From an uncultured Clostridia bacterium (GTDB lineage: Bacteria; Bacillota; Clostridia; Oscillospirales; Oscillospiraceae), in assembly GCA_947165085.1 (NCBI GenBank), contig CAMUZA010000014.1:1-35886 (forward strand): a DNA stretch of 35,886 nucleotides. Direction: 5' to 3'. Made by a program: the position numbers and the translations under genes. Shown here one piece after another: positions 14,467-20,692 of the stretch (positions are counted from its first letter, which is position 1; every line of letters begins with the position of its first letter). The notes below the pieces were generated by a model. It saw nothing but the letters and a program-made list of their open reading frames with translations, searched no databases and was not told the origin of the DNA.

Positions 14467-15165
14467 TTATAATTCGCGCAGCGCGTCGATCAGGACGGTC
14501 TTCGCGTTCGTTTTTTCGTCGCGGTACTTGACGATCCGCGCCGGCGCGCCTGCGACGACCGCGTTCTCCGGCACGTCGGCGGTCACGATCGCGCCCGCCG
14601 CGATGACGGCGTTCGCGCCGACCTGCACGCCCTCCAGAACGACGGCGTTCGCGCCGACGACGACGTTGTCGCCGACGACGACGGGCGTTGCGCTGGGCGG
14701 CTCGATCACGCCCGCTAAGACGGCGTTCGCGCCGATATGGCAGCGTTTTCCGACCGTCGCGCGTCCGCCGAGGATCGCGCCCATGTCGATCATGCTGCCC
14801 TCGCCGACCTTCGCGCCGATGTTCAGCACCGCGCCCATCATAATGACTGCGTTGTCGCCGATCTCCACGCCCTCGCGGATGATCGCGCCGGGCTCGACCC
14901 GCGCATGGAGGTTCTTCACGTCCAGCATCGGGATCGCAGAGTTGACGGCGTTGTTTTCCACGCGGACGTATTCGATCTTCTCTGCGTTCGCAAGGATCTG
15001 CGGCTCAATGATCTTCCAGTCGCCGAAGAGGATCTTCAGCCCGTTTCCGCCGCAGAAGACTTCCGCACCGGCGTATTCACAAGGTTCTTTTTCCTGCACA
15101 TAGACGCGCACCGGCGTTTTCTTCTCCGCCGTGCGGATCAGTTCAATGATTTCGTATGCTTCCAT
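14467..15165 (-). CDS. dapH: 2,3,4,5-tetrahydropyridine-2,6-dicarboxylate N-acetyltransferase
   Basis: DapH acetylates tetrahydrodipicolinate in the acetyl branch of lysine and meso-diaminopimelate synthesis, using acetyl-CoA. The 232-residue protein has an N-terminal alpha/beta domain ([19 protein letters not shown]) and a C-terminal left-handed beta-helix of hexapeptide repeats from about residue 88 to 210 (for example [46 protein letters not shown]). It ends with [13 protein letters not shown]. The start follows AGGTGAGGG overlapping the mgsA stop. It is third in a minD-mgsA-dapH run. Confidence 0.93.
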   Translation of the reverse strand: MEAYEIIELIRTAEKKTPVRVYVQEKEPCEYAGAEVFCGGNGLKILFGDWKIIEPQILANAEKIEYVRVENNAVNSAIPMLDVKNLHARVEPGAIIREGVEIGDNAVIMMGAVLNIGAKVGEGSMIDMGAILGGRATVGKRCHIGANAVLAGVIEPPSATPVVVGDNVVVGANAVVLEGVQVGANAVIAAGAIVTADVPENAVVAGAPARIVKYRDEKTNAKTVLIDALREL

Positions 15166-15172
15166 CTTGCCC

Positions 15173-15583
15173 TCACCTGCGTTTGCTGCGGATCATTTCC
15201 CGCCAGTCCAGATCGCCGCGCTGCAAGCCGAGGATCAGCATTTCTGCGGAGGCGAGATTCGTCGCGACGGGGACGTTGTAGGTGTCGCAGAGGTGGATCG
15301 TCTGTACGATCTGCTGATCCTCCCAGGGGTCGATGCTGTTGGGGTCGGTGAACATCAAGACCAGATCGACCTCGTTATAGGCGATGCGCGCGTCCACCTG
15401 CTGATGACCGCCCTGATTGTGCGACAGCAGCAGCGTGATGGGAAGTCCGGTCGCCTCCGCGACCAGCCGTCCGGTTGTGGCGGTGGCGGATATACTGTGT
15501 TTTGCGAGGATGCTCTTGTATGCCGTGCAGAACTGAACCATCAGTTCCTTCTTCTTGTCATGCGCCAGAAGCGTTATATTCAT
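15173..15583 (-). CDS. mgsA: Methylglyoxal synthase
   Basis: The 136-residue enzyme converts dihydroxyacetone phosphate to methylglyoxal and phosphate, a bypass of lower glycolysis under phosphate limitation. Family motifs are all visible: [11 protein letters not shown] at the N-terminus, ATATTGRL (phosphate-binding Thr/Gly loop), [16 protein letters not shown], and [10 protein letters not shown] with the catalytic Asp region, then [13 protein letters not shown]. Length is slightly under the E. coli enzyme. It follows minD after 42 nt and precedes dapH by 7 nt. Confidence 0.95.
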   Translation of the reverse strand: MNITLLAHDKKKELMVQFCTAYKSILAKHSISATATTGRLVAEATGLPITLLLSHNQGGHQQVDARIAYNEVDLVLMFTDPNSIDPWEDQQIVQTIHLCDTYNVPVATNLASAEMLILGLQRGDLDWREMIRSKRR

Positions 15584-15625
15584 ACGATCACCTCATACCA
15601 CTCGTTATACGGAAGATTCGTATTC

Positions 15626-16363
15626 TTACAGTTTCATCAGCGGCATCGGCACGCCGCGCAGTCTTCTGGATATCCGCAGGCACGCCTCCGCTGCGCCGCC
15701 GCCCGCTGCCAGAATCAAAGCGCTGCCGAAGGCGGCGGAAAGCACGACCTTCGGGTCCTCCGGCACGATGCCGAGAAGCGGCAGCCCGACCTCGTCCATA
15801 ATGTCGTCCACGGTCAGATCCATTTTGGAGAACATGCGCGGCGTGACGCGGTTGACGATCAGCCGGACCTCCTCTTTCCCCTCGAGACTCAGTAGCTCCG
15901 CCGTGCGGCCGGCGTCCCGCATGGAGGCGGGATCGGGCGTGGAGATCACCAGGCAGCGGTCGGCGTACTTCGTCGCCAGACGGAAACCGCCGCCGATGCC
16001 GGCGGGCGCGTCGATCAGGCAAAAATCAAACTCCTTCCGCGCGTCCTCCAGGAGCTTGTCGAAGTCCTCCGGACTGATCTGATCCTCGTTCTCGCGCATT
16101 GGCGCGGTCAGCAGGAAAAGGCCGGAAAAACGCGGATGCTCCAAAGCGTCGGATAGACTGTAGTAGCCGTGGATCACGTCGGTGAACGCAACGATCGCCT
16201 GATCCGCCATGCCCAGCGCGATATCCAGATTGCGCAAACCGAAGTCCGCGTCGATGCACAAGACCCGCTTGCCTTCCACCGCCAGACACGTCGCGATCGC
16301 GGCGCAGAGCGTCGTTTTGCCCGTGCCGCCCTTGCCCGAGATGACGGAAATGACCTCGCCCAA
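15626..16363 (-). CDS. minD: MinD-like septum-site ATPase
   Basis: A 245-residue ParA/MinD-family ATPase that would bind membrane and position division inhibitors. It has the deviant Walker A (SGKGGTGKTT), the switch region CIDADFGLRNLDI and LIDAPAGIGGGF. The C-terminus (CLRISRRLRGVPMPL) could be an amphipathic membrane-targeting helix. I chose the TTG at 16361-16363: AGGAAGG (16372-16378) is 8 nt away and the product begins MGEVISVISGKGG as in other MinD proteins. A GTG at 16372 would overlap that ribosome-binding site. No minC or minE is adjacent. Confidence 0.88.
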   Translation of the reverse strand: MGEVISVISGKGGTGKTTLCAAIATCLAVEGKRVLCIDADFGLRNLDIALGMADQAIVAFTDVIHGYYSLSDALEHPRFSGLFLLTAPMRENEDQISPEDFDKLLEDARKEFDFCLIDAPAGIGGGFRLATKYADRCLVISTPDPASMRDAGRTAELLSLEGKEEVRLIVNRVTPRMFSKMDLTVDDIMDEVGLPLLGIVPEDPKVVLSAAFGSALILAAGGGAAEACLRISRRLRGVPMPLMKL

Positions 16364-16400
16364 TGCATTCACCTTCCTTTGCTCCTACTAATCTGATTAT

Positions 16401-16429
16401 AGTATACTGTATTTTACGCCTGATTTCAA
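16401..16429 (-). promoter_or_regulatory. minD operon promoter
   Basis: On the minus strand TTGAAA (16424-16429) and TATACT (16401-16406) are 17 bp apart. It is divergent from the perR promoter. Confidence 0.8.
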
Positions 16430-16451
16430 TATGGTTTTTCGCAAAAATAGC

Positions 16452-16508
16452 TTGAATGGAAAAGATATCTGTGATATGATAGCAAGAGAAATGCGAACGA
16501 TTATCGTT
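16452..16508 (+). promoter_or_regulatory. perR promoter with palindromic operator
   Basis: TTGAAT (16452-16457) and TATGAT (16475-16480) are 17 bp apart. Just downstream of the expected start point lies the perfect palindrome AACGATTATCGTT (16496-16508), consistent with a Fur/PerR-type binding site and autoregulation. GGAGG at 16511-16515 serves the ATG at 16521. Confidence 0.75.
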
Positions 16509-16520
16509 TGGGAGGCAGCT

Positions 16521-16943
16521 ATGGTCAATCGCAAGCACAGCAAAAAGCGCGACGCCATTCTCGACTGCATCCGCTCCACGGAATCCCACCCGACCGCCGA
16601 CTGGGTCTACGCGCAGCTCAAGCCGGAGATCCCCGATCTTTCGCTTGGCACGGTCTACCGCAACCTTGCTGCGTTCAAGGCCGAGGGCGTGATCGCCTCG
16701 GTCGGCACGGTGGACGGCATGGAACGCTACGACTGGCGAACCGCCCCGCACGCGCACTTCGTCTGCACCCACTGCAAGGCGGTCATCAACGTCGACGGGG
16801 TCGACCCGCCGCAGGCGCTCGCCGAAAAGGTGACCTGCGGCTCCGTGCGCGACTGCGTTCTCACCTTCTACGGCATCTGTAACCAATGCGTCAGCGTGGA
16901 CGCACAAAATACAATCATTCAAACTATGGAGGAACAACAATGA
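16521..16943 (+). CDS. perR: Fur-family regulator, PerR-like
   Basis: This 140-residue winged-helix repressor has a DNA-recognition helix around TADWVYAQLKPEIPDLSLGTVYRNL (residues 25-49). Structural zinc is bound by Cys82/85 and Cys120/123. The regulatory metal site has His23, Asp71 or nearby, His77 and His79 (APHAHFVC), and Asp92. Fusion by ATGA overlap to reverse rubrerythrin strongly favours a peroxide-sensing PerR role over iron-sensing Fur. The start at 16521 is set by GGAGG; a longer frame from 16431 would run through the promoter. Exact PerR versus Fur identity rests mainly on context. Confidence 0.87.
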   Translation: MVNRKHSKKRDAILDCIRSTESHPTADWVYAQLKPEIPDLSLGTVYRNLAAFKAEGVIASVGTVDGMERYDWRTAPHAHFVCTHCKAVINVDGVDPPQALAEKVTCGSVRDCVLTFYGICNQCVSVDAQNTIIQTMEEQQ

Positions 16944-17518
16944 AAAAGTACGTATGCCCCGTTTGCGGTTATGTCCATGAGGGCGACATGCCCGAGGATT
17001 TCAAGTGCCCGCTGTGCGGCGTCCCCGGCTCGAAGTTCAAGCTGATGGAAGACGGCGCCCCTCTGGCGGCTGAGCACGTCTTCGGCGTCGGTGCGAAGCT
17101 TGACGGCGTTCCCGAAGAGGACAAGAAGTTTATCCTCGACCAGCTCAAGGCGAATTTCAACGGCGAGTGCAGCGAGGTCGGCATGTACCTGTGCATGGCG
17201 CGCGTCGCCCACCGCGAGGGCTATCCGGAAATCGGCCTGTACTGGGAAAAGGCAGCCTGGGAGGAAGCGGAGCACGCCGCGAAGTTTGCCGAGCTGCTCG
17301 GCAGCGCGCTCGAGCCCAACATGACCGACTCCACCAAGAAGAACCTCGCATGGCGCGTGGACTGCGAGTTCGGCGCGACCAAGGGCAAGTTTGATCTCGC
17401 CGCCTGCGCGAAGAAGAACAACCTCGACGCCATCCACGACACCGTCCATGAAATGGCCCGTGACGAAGCCCGCCACGGCAAGGCGCTGGAGGGTCTGCTG
17501 AAGCGCTACTTCGGCTAA
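16940..17518 (+). CDS. rbr: Reverse rubrerythrin (NADH peroxidase-type)
   Basis: A 192-residue non-haem diiron protein that reduces hydrogen peroxide in anaerobes. The rubredoxin-like Fe site comes first (Cys6, Cys9, Cys23, Cys26: VCPVCGY and CPLCGVP), followed by a four-helix ferritin-like domain with GECSEVGMYL, EEAEHAAKF and DEARHGKAL carrying Glu and His diiron ligands. The rubredoxin-first order is the reverse arrangement seen in Clostridia. The ATG overlaps the perR stop by 4 nt with GGAGG at 16928-16932, so the regulator and its likely target form one operon. Confidence 0.94.
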   Translation: MKKYVCPVCGYVHEGDMPEDFKCPLCGVPGSKFKLMEDGAPLAAEHVFGVGAKLDGVPEEDKKFILDQLKANFNGECSEVGMYLCMARVAHREGYPEIGLYWEKAAWEEAEHAAKFAELLGSALEPNMTDSTKKNLAWRVDCEFGATKGKFDLAACAKKNNLDAIHDTVHEMARDEARHGKALEGLLKRYFG

Positions 17519-17519
17519 A

Positions 17520-17858
17520 ATGCTGCGCTTCGTTTCCGAGGCGGAATTAGAGGCGAAACAATTCCGCGCCGCATTGGAGTATCTTGACGACGGGTGGATT
17601 CGAGACCATGCAATCCTGTGCTGTAAACGCAGCAACGGCTGGGGCAGATGGTCAACCGTCTACTACCATCTTCCGAGCGATACGTTCTGCAAGCTGGAAT
17701 TCGAGTGCTGCGGCGTAGATCTTTCCGATGACAGATGCGCTGCCGCCGCCGTGATCTCACGCGAAGAAGCCATGGCGATCATGGGCGACAGAGATAAAGC
17801 ACGGCTGGAAACGCGCATCAAAGAACAACAGAAAGCGCCCGAAGCCGCAAGGCCCTGA
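17520..17858 (+). CDS. Hypothetical protein, translationally coupled to rubrerythrin
   Basis: I do not recognise this 112-residue protein. It has several aromatic residues in the middle (RWSTVYYHLP), four Cys (two adjacent pairs, CCKRS and ECCGVD) and a charged C-terminal helix ending in AARP. Its ATG is one base after the rubrerythrin stop and has no obvious Shine-Dalgarno, so it would depend on coupled re-initiation. A role in oxidative-stress defence is possible from context only. Confidence 0.6.
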   Translation: MLRFVSEAELEAKQFRAALEYLDDGWIRDHAILCCKRSNGWGRWSTVYYHLPSDTFCKLEFECCGVDLSDDRCAAAAVISREEAMAIMGDRDKARLETRIKEQQKAPEAARP

Positions 17859-17928
17859 AAGGACTTCCCGACCGCTGCTTCGGCAAACAAACGACCGCTA
17901 AAAATACAAATATTCTGGAGAAGAAACC

Positions 17929-18141
17929 ATGTTATCTAAAAAACCGATTCTGAACGCGATCCTTACCTTTGTGGTCGCCGCGGCACTCGTCGCGCTGTTC
18001 AATTTCGTGCTCAGTCTGATCCACAAGACGACCTTCATGGCAGAGATCGGCGGCAAAGGCGATATCATCATTGACGTAGTCGTCTGCCTCGCCGCCGCTG
18101 TCGCGGGCTACTTCCAGGCGAAGAGCAAGGTCGCAAAATAA
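17929..18141 (+). CDS. Small two-TM membrane protein
   Basis: A 70-residue protein with two hydrophobic helices (AILTFVVAAALVALFNFVLSL and IIIDVVVCLAAAVAGYF) separated by a short loop, with a basic C-terminus (AKSKVAK). A ribosome-binding site (GGAG) precedes the ATG. It is not similar to any family I can name. A strong terminator follows at 18176. Confidence 0.65.
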   Translation: MLSKKPILNAILTFVVAAALVALFNFVLSLIHKTTFMAEIGGKGDIIIDVVVCLAAAVAGYFQAKSKVAK

Positions 18142-18175
18142 CGTTTGGCCAATTGCAAAACCCTAACGCGTTTCC

Positions 18176-18212
18176 GAGAGAAGAAGGAGCGATCCTTCTT
18201 CTCTCTTTTTTT
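18176..18212 (+). terminator. Terminator after small membrane protein
   Basis: A perfect 13-bp stem GAGAGAAGAAGGA...TCCTTCTTCTCTC with a GCGA loop is followed by seven T residues. Confidence 0.92.
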
Positions 18213-18291
18213 GAATGCTTCAAAGGGTTTCGATTATCCGAAAATGGTGTCTCACCCGCCTGCGGAGGCAATTCTCCTTCGAAAATGGTCC

Positions 18292-18320
18292 TTGCGTTTT
18301 CGCGGCAGTTGTGATAAAAT
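18292..18320 (+). promoter_or_regulatory. Promoter of small lipoprotein 1
   Basis: TTGCGT (18292-18297) and TAAAAT (18315-18320) are 17 bp apart, 34 nt ahead of the ATG, with GAGGAGG near 18341-18346. Confidence 0.65.
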
Positions 18321-18354
18321 GCACTTGCCACAAAAAACAGAGGAGGAAAACAGT

Positions 18355-18942
18355 ATGAAAAAACTGATCGCATTGCTTCTGATCCTTGCGCTCTGCCTGT
18401 CTCTCTTCGCCTGCGGCAGCAAATCGTCAAAAAAGGACAATGACGATGACGATAAGCAGACGGTCGAAGAGGACAAGGATGACGAAAAGGACGATGGCGA
18501 GGAATCAGAGGACGACGAAACCGAAGTCTCGATCCTGCCCGTTGTAACGGAAGCGACGGAAGCTACCGAGCAGACGGAAGCTACCGAGGAAACAGAGACG
18601 GCCGGCAGCGTCAGCGAGTTCTTTGCCGCATACGGCATGAGCGAGCAGGACCTTCTGGTTCATTCGCAGGACTATATCGAATACGACGAATACGGCGATA
18701 TTATTCTGTATACCACCGCATCCGGAGAGGAGCTTGCAAAGGCAGCCTACAACGCCTGCAAGAAGGCTTCAGATGACGGCGAAGTCCTCGACTACTGGAC
18801 GGAGGATCCGGTTGAGTTCTCCTATGAAGAAGATCAATGGATCTATTACAGCTTTATGCGCGACGGCAAATTTAAGACTCTTTGGGTCACCTCCGTCATT
18901 ATGGATGGCGACTACATGGAGTACGTGATCAGCATCGACTGA
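18355..18942 (+). CDS. Small lipoprotein paralogue 1 (acidic linker)
   Basis: A 195-residue lipoprotein: signal peptide with lipobox LFAC (Cys20), then a highly acidic Asp/Glu/Lys linker (about residues 24-55), a TEATE-type repeat segment (62-85), and a C-terminal domain shared with three neighbours. The shared core is YNACKKASDDGEVLDYWTED followed by PVEF, then an aromatic strand region. The ATG was chosen for its GGAGG site and canonical signal peptide; the open frame extends upstream to 18145 through the terminator. Function unknown. Confidence 0.82.
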   Translation: MKKLIALLLILALCLSLFACGSKSSKKDNDDDDKQTVEEDKDDEKDDGEESEDDETEVSILPVVTEATEATEQTEATEETETAGSVSEFFAAYGMSEQDLLVHSQDYIEYDEYGDIILYTTASGEELAKAAYNACKKASDDGEVLDYWTEDPVEFSYEEDQWIYYSFMRDGKFKTLWVTSVIMDGDYMEYVISID

Positions 18943-18954
18943 TCTCAGTCTGAA

Positions 18955-18986
18955 ACACGGGGTCACTTTGTGACTCCGTGTTTTTT
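18955..18986 (+). terminator. Terminator after small lipoprotein 1
   Basis: ACACGGGGTCAC pairs with GTGACTCCGTGT (one G-T) around TTT, followed by T residues. Its stem resembles the terminator after lipoprotein 2. Confidence 0.9.
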
Positions 18987-19030
18987 GCGAAAAACCGTGC
19001 AGTCTGCGCCGATCTCGTGAGTGTTTCCTC

Positions 19031-19059
19031 TTGTAATATTGAAAAAGTTGTGTTATAAT
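19031..19059 (+). promoter_or_regulatory. Promoter of small lipoprotein 2
   Basis: TTGTAA (19031-19036) and TATAAT (19054-19059), 17 bp. The hexamers and the flanking CTC and TGT bases match the lipoprotein 3 promoter. Confidence 0.8.
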
Positions 19060-19102
19060 TTGTTTATTCTGATAGAATCCAACCAAAAACGGAGGAAATG
19101 AT

Positions 19103-19576
19103 ATGAAAAGAGTACTGATCGTAAGCCTTCTGATCCTTGCGCTCTGCCTGTCTCTCGCCGCCTGCAAAAACAGCGGCTCCACTGATGCGTCCGAAGCCCC
19201 GGCAGCGACGGAAGCCACGACCAAGCCGACGACCAAACCGACGACGAAGCCCACGGAAAAACCCACGGAGAAGCCCGCAGAAACGACCGCTCCCGACGCT
19301 GCGCAGGATGATACCCCGCAAGACACCTCCGATTCCGTGCAGCATTCCTCCCAGTCCTTCGAGGACGTCGTAAGAGGCTACTACTACACCTGCCAGAGCA
19401 TGTCGGATGACGGCATCGTCCGCGACTACTTCTCGAAAGAGCCGATCGAATTCTCCTACTACGGCGAGGACGTCGTCTGGTACGCTTACAAGAGCAACGG
19501 CGAATACCGGAGCGTTTATATTGCCCGCGCCGGTGATTCGGATGACGGTATGGGCTATTCGGTCCAGTGGGGCTGA
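19103..19576 (+). CDS. Small lipoprotein paralogue 2 (TKP linker)
   Basis: 157 residues with a signal peptide and lipobox LAAC (Cys20). The linker is a run of TTKPTTKP/TEKPTEKP repeats (about residues 36-56) typical of extended, possibly glycosylated wall-spanning spacers. The C-terminal core has the shared pattern YYTCQSMSDDGIVRDYFSKE-PIEF, followed by VVWYAYKSNGEYRSVYI and a C-terminal VQWG. It lacks the region ahead of the core that the other paralogues have. Function unknown. Confidence 0.82.
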   Translation: MKRVLIVSLLILALCLSLAACKNSGSTDASEAPAATEATTKPTTKPTTKPTEKPTEKPAETTAPDAAQDDTPQDTSDSVQHSSQSFEDVVRGYYYTCQSMSDDGIVRDYFSKEPIEFSYYGEDVVWYAYKSNGEYRSVYIARAGDSDDGMGYSVQWG

Positions 19577-19589
19577 TCTCACAAGCCGC

Positions 19590-19623
19590 AAAAGCGGAGT
19601 CACAAACGTGACTCCGCTTTTTT
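19590..19623 (+). terminator. Terminator after small lipoprotein 2
   Basis: AAAGCGGAGTCAC pairs with GTGACTCCGCTTT around AAAC and ends in a T-run. Confidence 0.92.
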
Positions 19624-19640
19624 CGGTTGTCGCTTCTCTC

Positions 19641-19669
19641 TTGTATTCTCACGGCAGATGTGTTATAAT
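19641..19669 (+). promoter_or_regulatory. Promoter of small lipoprotein 3-4 operon
   Basis: TTGTAT (19641-19646) and TATAAT (19664-19669), 17 bp apart; organised like the promoter of lipoprotein 2. Confidence 0.8.
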
Positions 19670-19700
19670 GCCGATATAAAAACAATCCGGAGGATATCAC

Positions 19701-20150
19701 ATGAAAAAGATACTGATTGCAAGTCTTCTGATCCTTTCGCTCTGTGTGACGCTTACAGGCTGCTTCGGCGGCGCTGCGGCAAACCAGACGGTCGAGGATA
19801 AGCTCAAAGCCCTCGGCTTCAGCGAACAGGATCTCACGCCCCAGTCGGGGGATTCCATAACGGACGAGATCACCGGTCAGGAAGAAAAGCGTGCGGGCGA
19901 CTTCTATCTTACTTCCGCCGCTTCCTTTGAGGACGTGCAGAAAACCGTCTACGACGCCTGCGGCAAGGCTGCGCAGGACGGCAAGGTCCTCGATTTCATG
20001 ACCGAAGAGCCGATCGAATTTGAACCCCAGGAGGCGGAAATCGTTTGGTACGCCTACATGCGCGAAGACGTCTTCTGTCACGTCGCGATTTCGCTGTACG
20101 CCCCCGCGCAGGGAAGCACCAATGCGATCTACCTGCTCCAGTGGGATTGA
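19701..20150 (+). CDS. Small lipoprotein paralogue 3
   Basis: 149 residues with a signal peptide and a lipobox ending LTGC (Cys20). There is almost no linker. The N-terminal part of the mature protein contains LKALGFSEQDLTPQSGDS, comparable to AYGMSEQDLLVHSQDY in paralogue 1. The core YDACGKAAQDGKVLDFMTEE-PIEF is followed by IVWYAYMRED and ends with LLQWD. It shares a transcript with paralogue 4, which starts 37 nt later without an intervening promoter or terminator. Function unknown. Confidence 0.83.
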   Translation: MKKILIASLLILSLCVTLTGCFGGAAANQTVEDKLKALGFSEQDLTPQSGDSITDEITGQEEKRAGDFYLTSAASFEDVQKTVYDACGKAAQDGKVLDFMTEEPIEFEPQEAEIVWYAYMREDVFCHVAISLYAPAQGSTNAIYLLQWD

Positions 20151-20187
20151 TCCGCAATCACAGTCATTCATACAGGAGGTTTTGAAC

Positions 20188-20628
20188 ATGAAAAAAGTAC
20201 TGATCGCAAGTCTTCTGATTCTTTCGCTCTTCCTGTCTCTCGCCGCCTGCGGCGACGACAGCTCCGAATCGGCGTTCGACCCCAACTCCCTCAGCGACGT
20301 GCTGCTCGCGCACGGCGGCTTCACCGAGATTGACTTCAAGGTCGCCGCGGAAGATCGCGTCTGGATCAACGAGAACGGTGAGATCATGCTGACCACCACA
20401 GCGACGCACGAGGAAGTCGCAAAGAAGTGCTACGACGCCTGCAAAAAGGCCGCGCAGGACGGCATCGTCCGCGACAGCGACGAAAACCCGATCGACTTTG
20501 CCTTCGAGCTCATGGATGAAATCCAGTTCTGCTATAACTACAACGACAAATTTGAAACGCTGTGGCTGATGCGGAGAGGCAACGATCAGGAAGCCGGCAC
20601 CGAGGACTTCCAGCTATTCTGGGAATAA
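20188..20628 (+). CDS. Small lipoprotein paralogue 4
   Basis: 146 residues with a signal peptide and lipobox LAAC (Cys20). The core is YDACKKAAQDGIVRDSDEN-PIDF, one residue shorter than in the other three, then IQFCYNYNDKFETLWL and a C-terminal FQLFWE. GGAGG precedes the chosen ATG; an upstream extension of the frame to 20020 overlaps paralogue 3 and is not used. As with its neighbours, the conserved lone Cys in Y-x-A-C is notable for an exported protein. Function unknown. Confidence 0.83.
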   Translation: MKKVLIASLLILSLFLSLAACGDDSSESAFDPNSLSDVLLAHGGFTEIDFKVAAEDRVWINENGEIMLTTTATHEEVAKKCYDACKKAAQDGIVRDSDENPIDFAFELMDEIQFCYNYNDKFETLWLMRRGNDQEAGTEDFQLFWE

Positions 20629-20648
20629 TGGCATTGACATAGAGAAAC

Positions 20649-20680
20649 AGCCGCACTGTGTTTTGCACAGTGCGGCGTTT
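20649..20680 (+). terminator. Bidirectional terminator between convergent genes
   Basis: GCCGCACTGTG pairs with CACAGTGCGGC around a short T-rich loop, between the lipoprotein cluster and the minus-strand PHP-SLH gene; both flanks carry short T-runs in their respective directions. Confidence 0.8.
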
Positions 20681-20692
20681 CTGTTAACTAAT

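Noticed and set aside
16431-16520. Extended N-terminus of the PerR protein from 16431
   Set aside because: The extension covers the promoter and operator; the ATG at 16521 has an optimal GGAGG.
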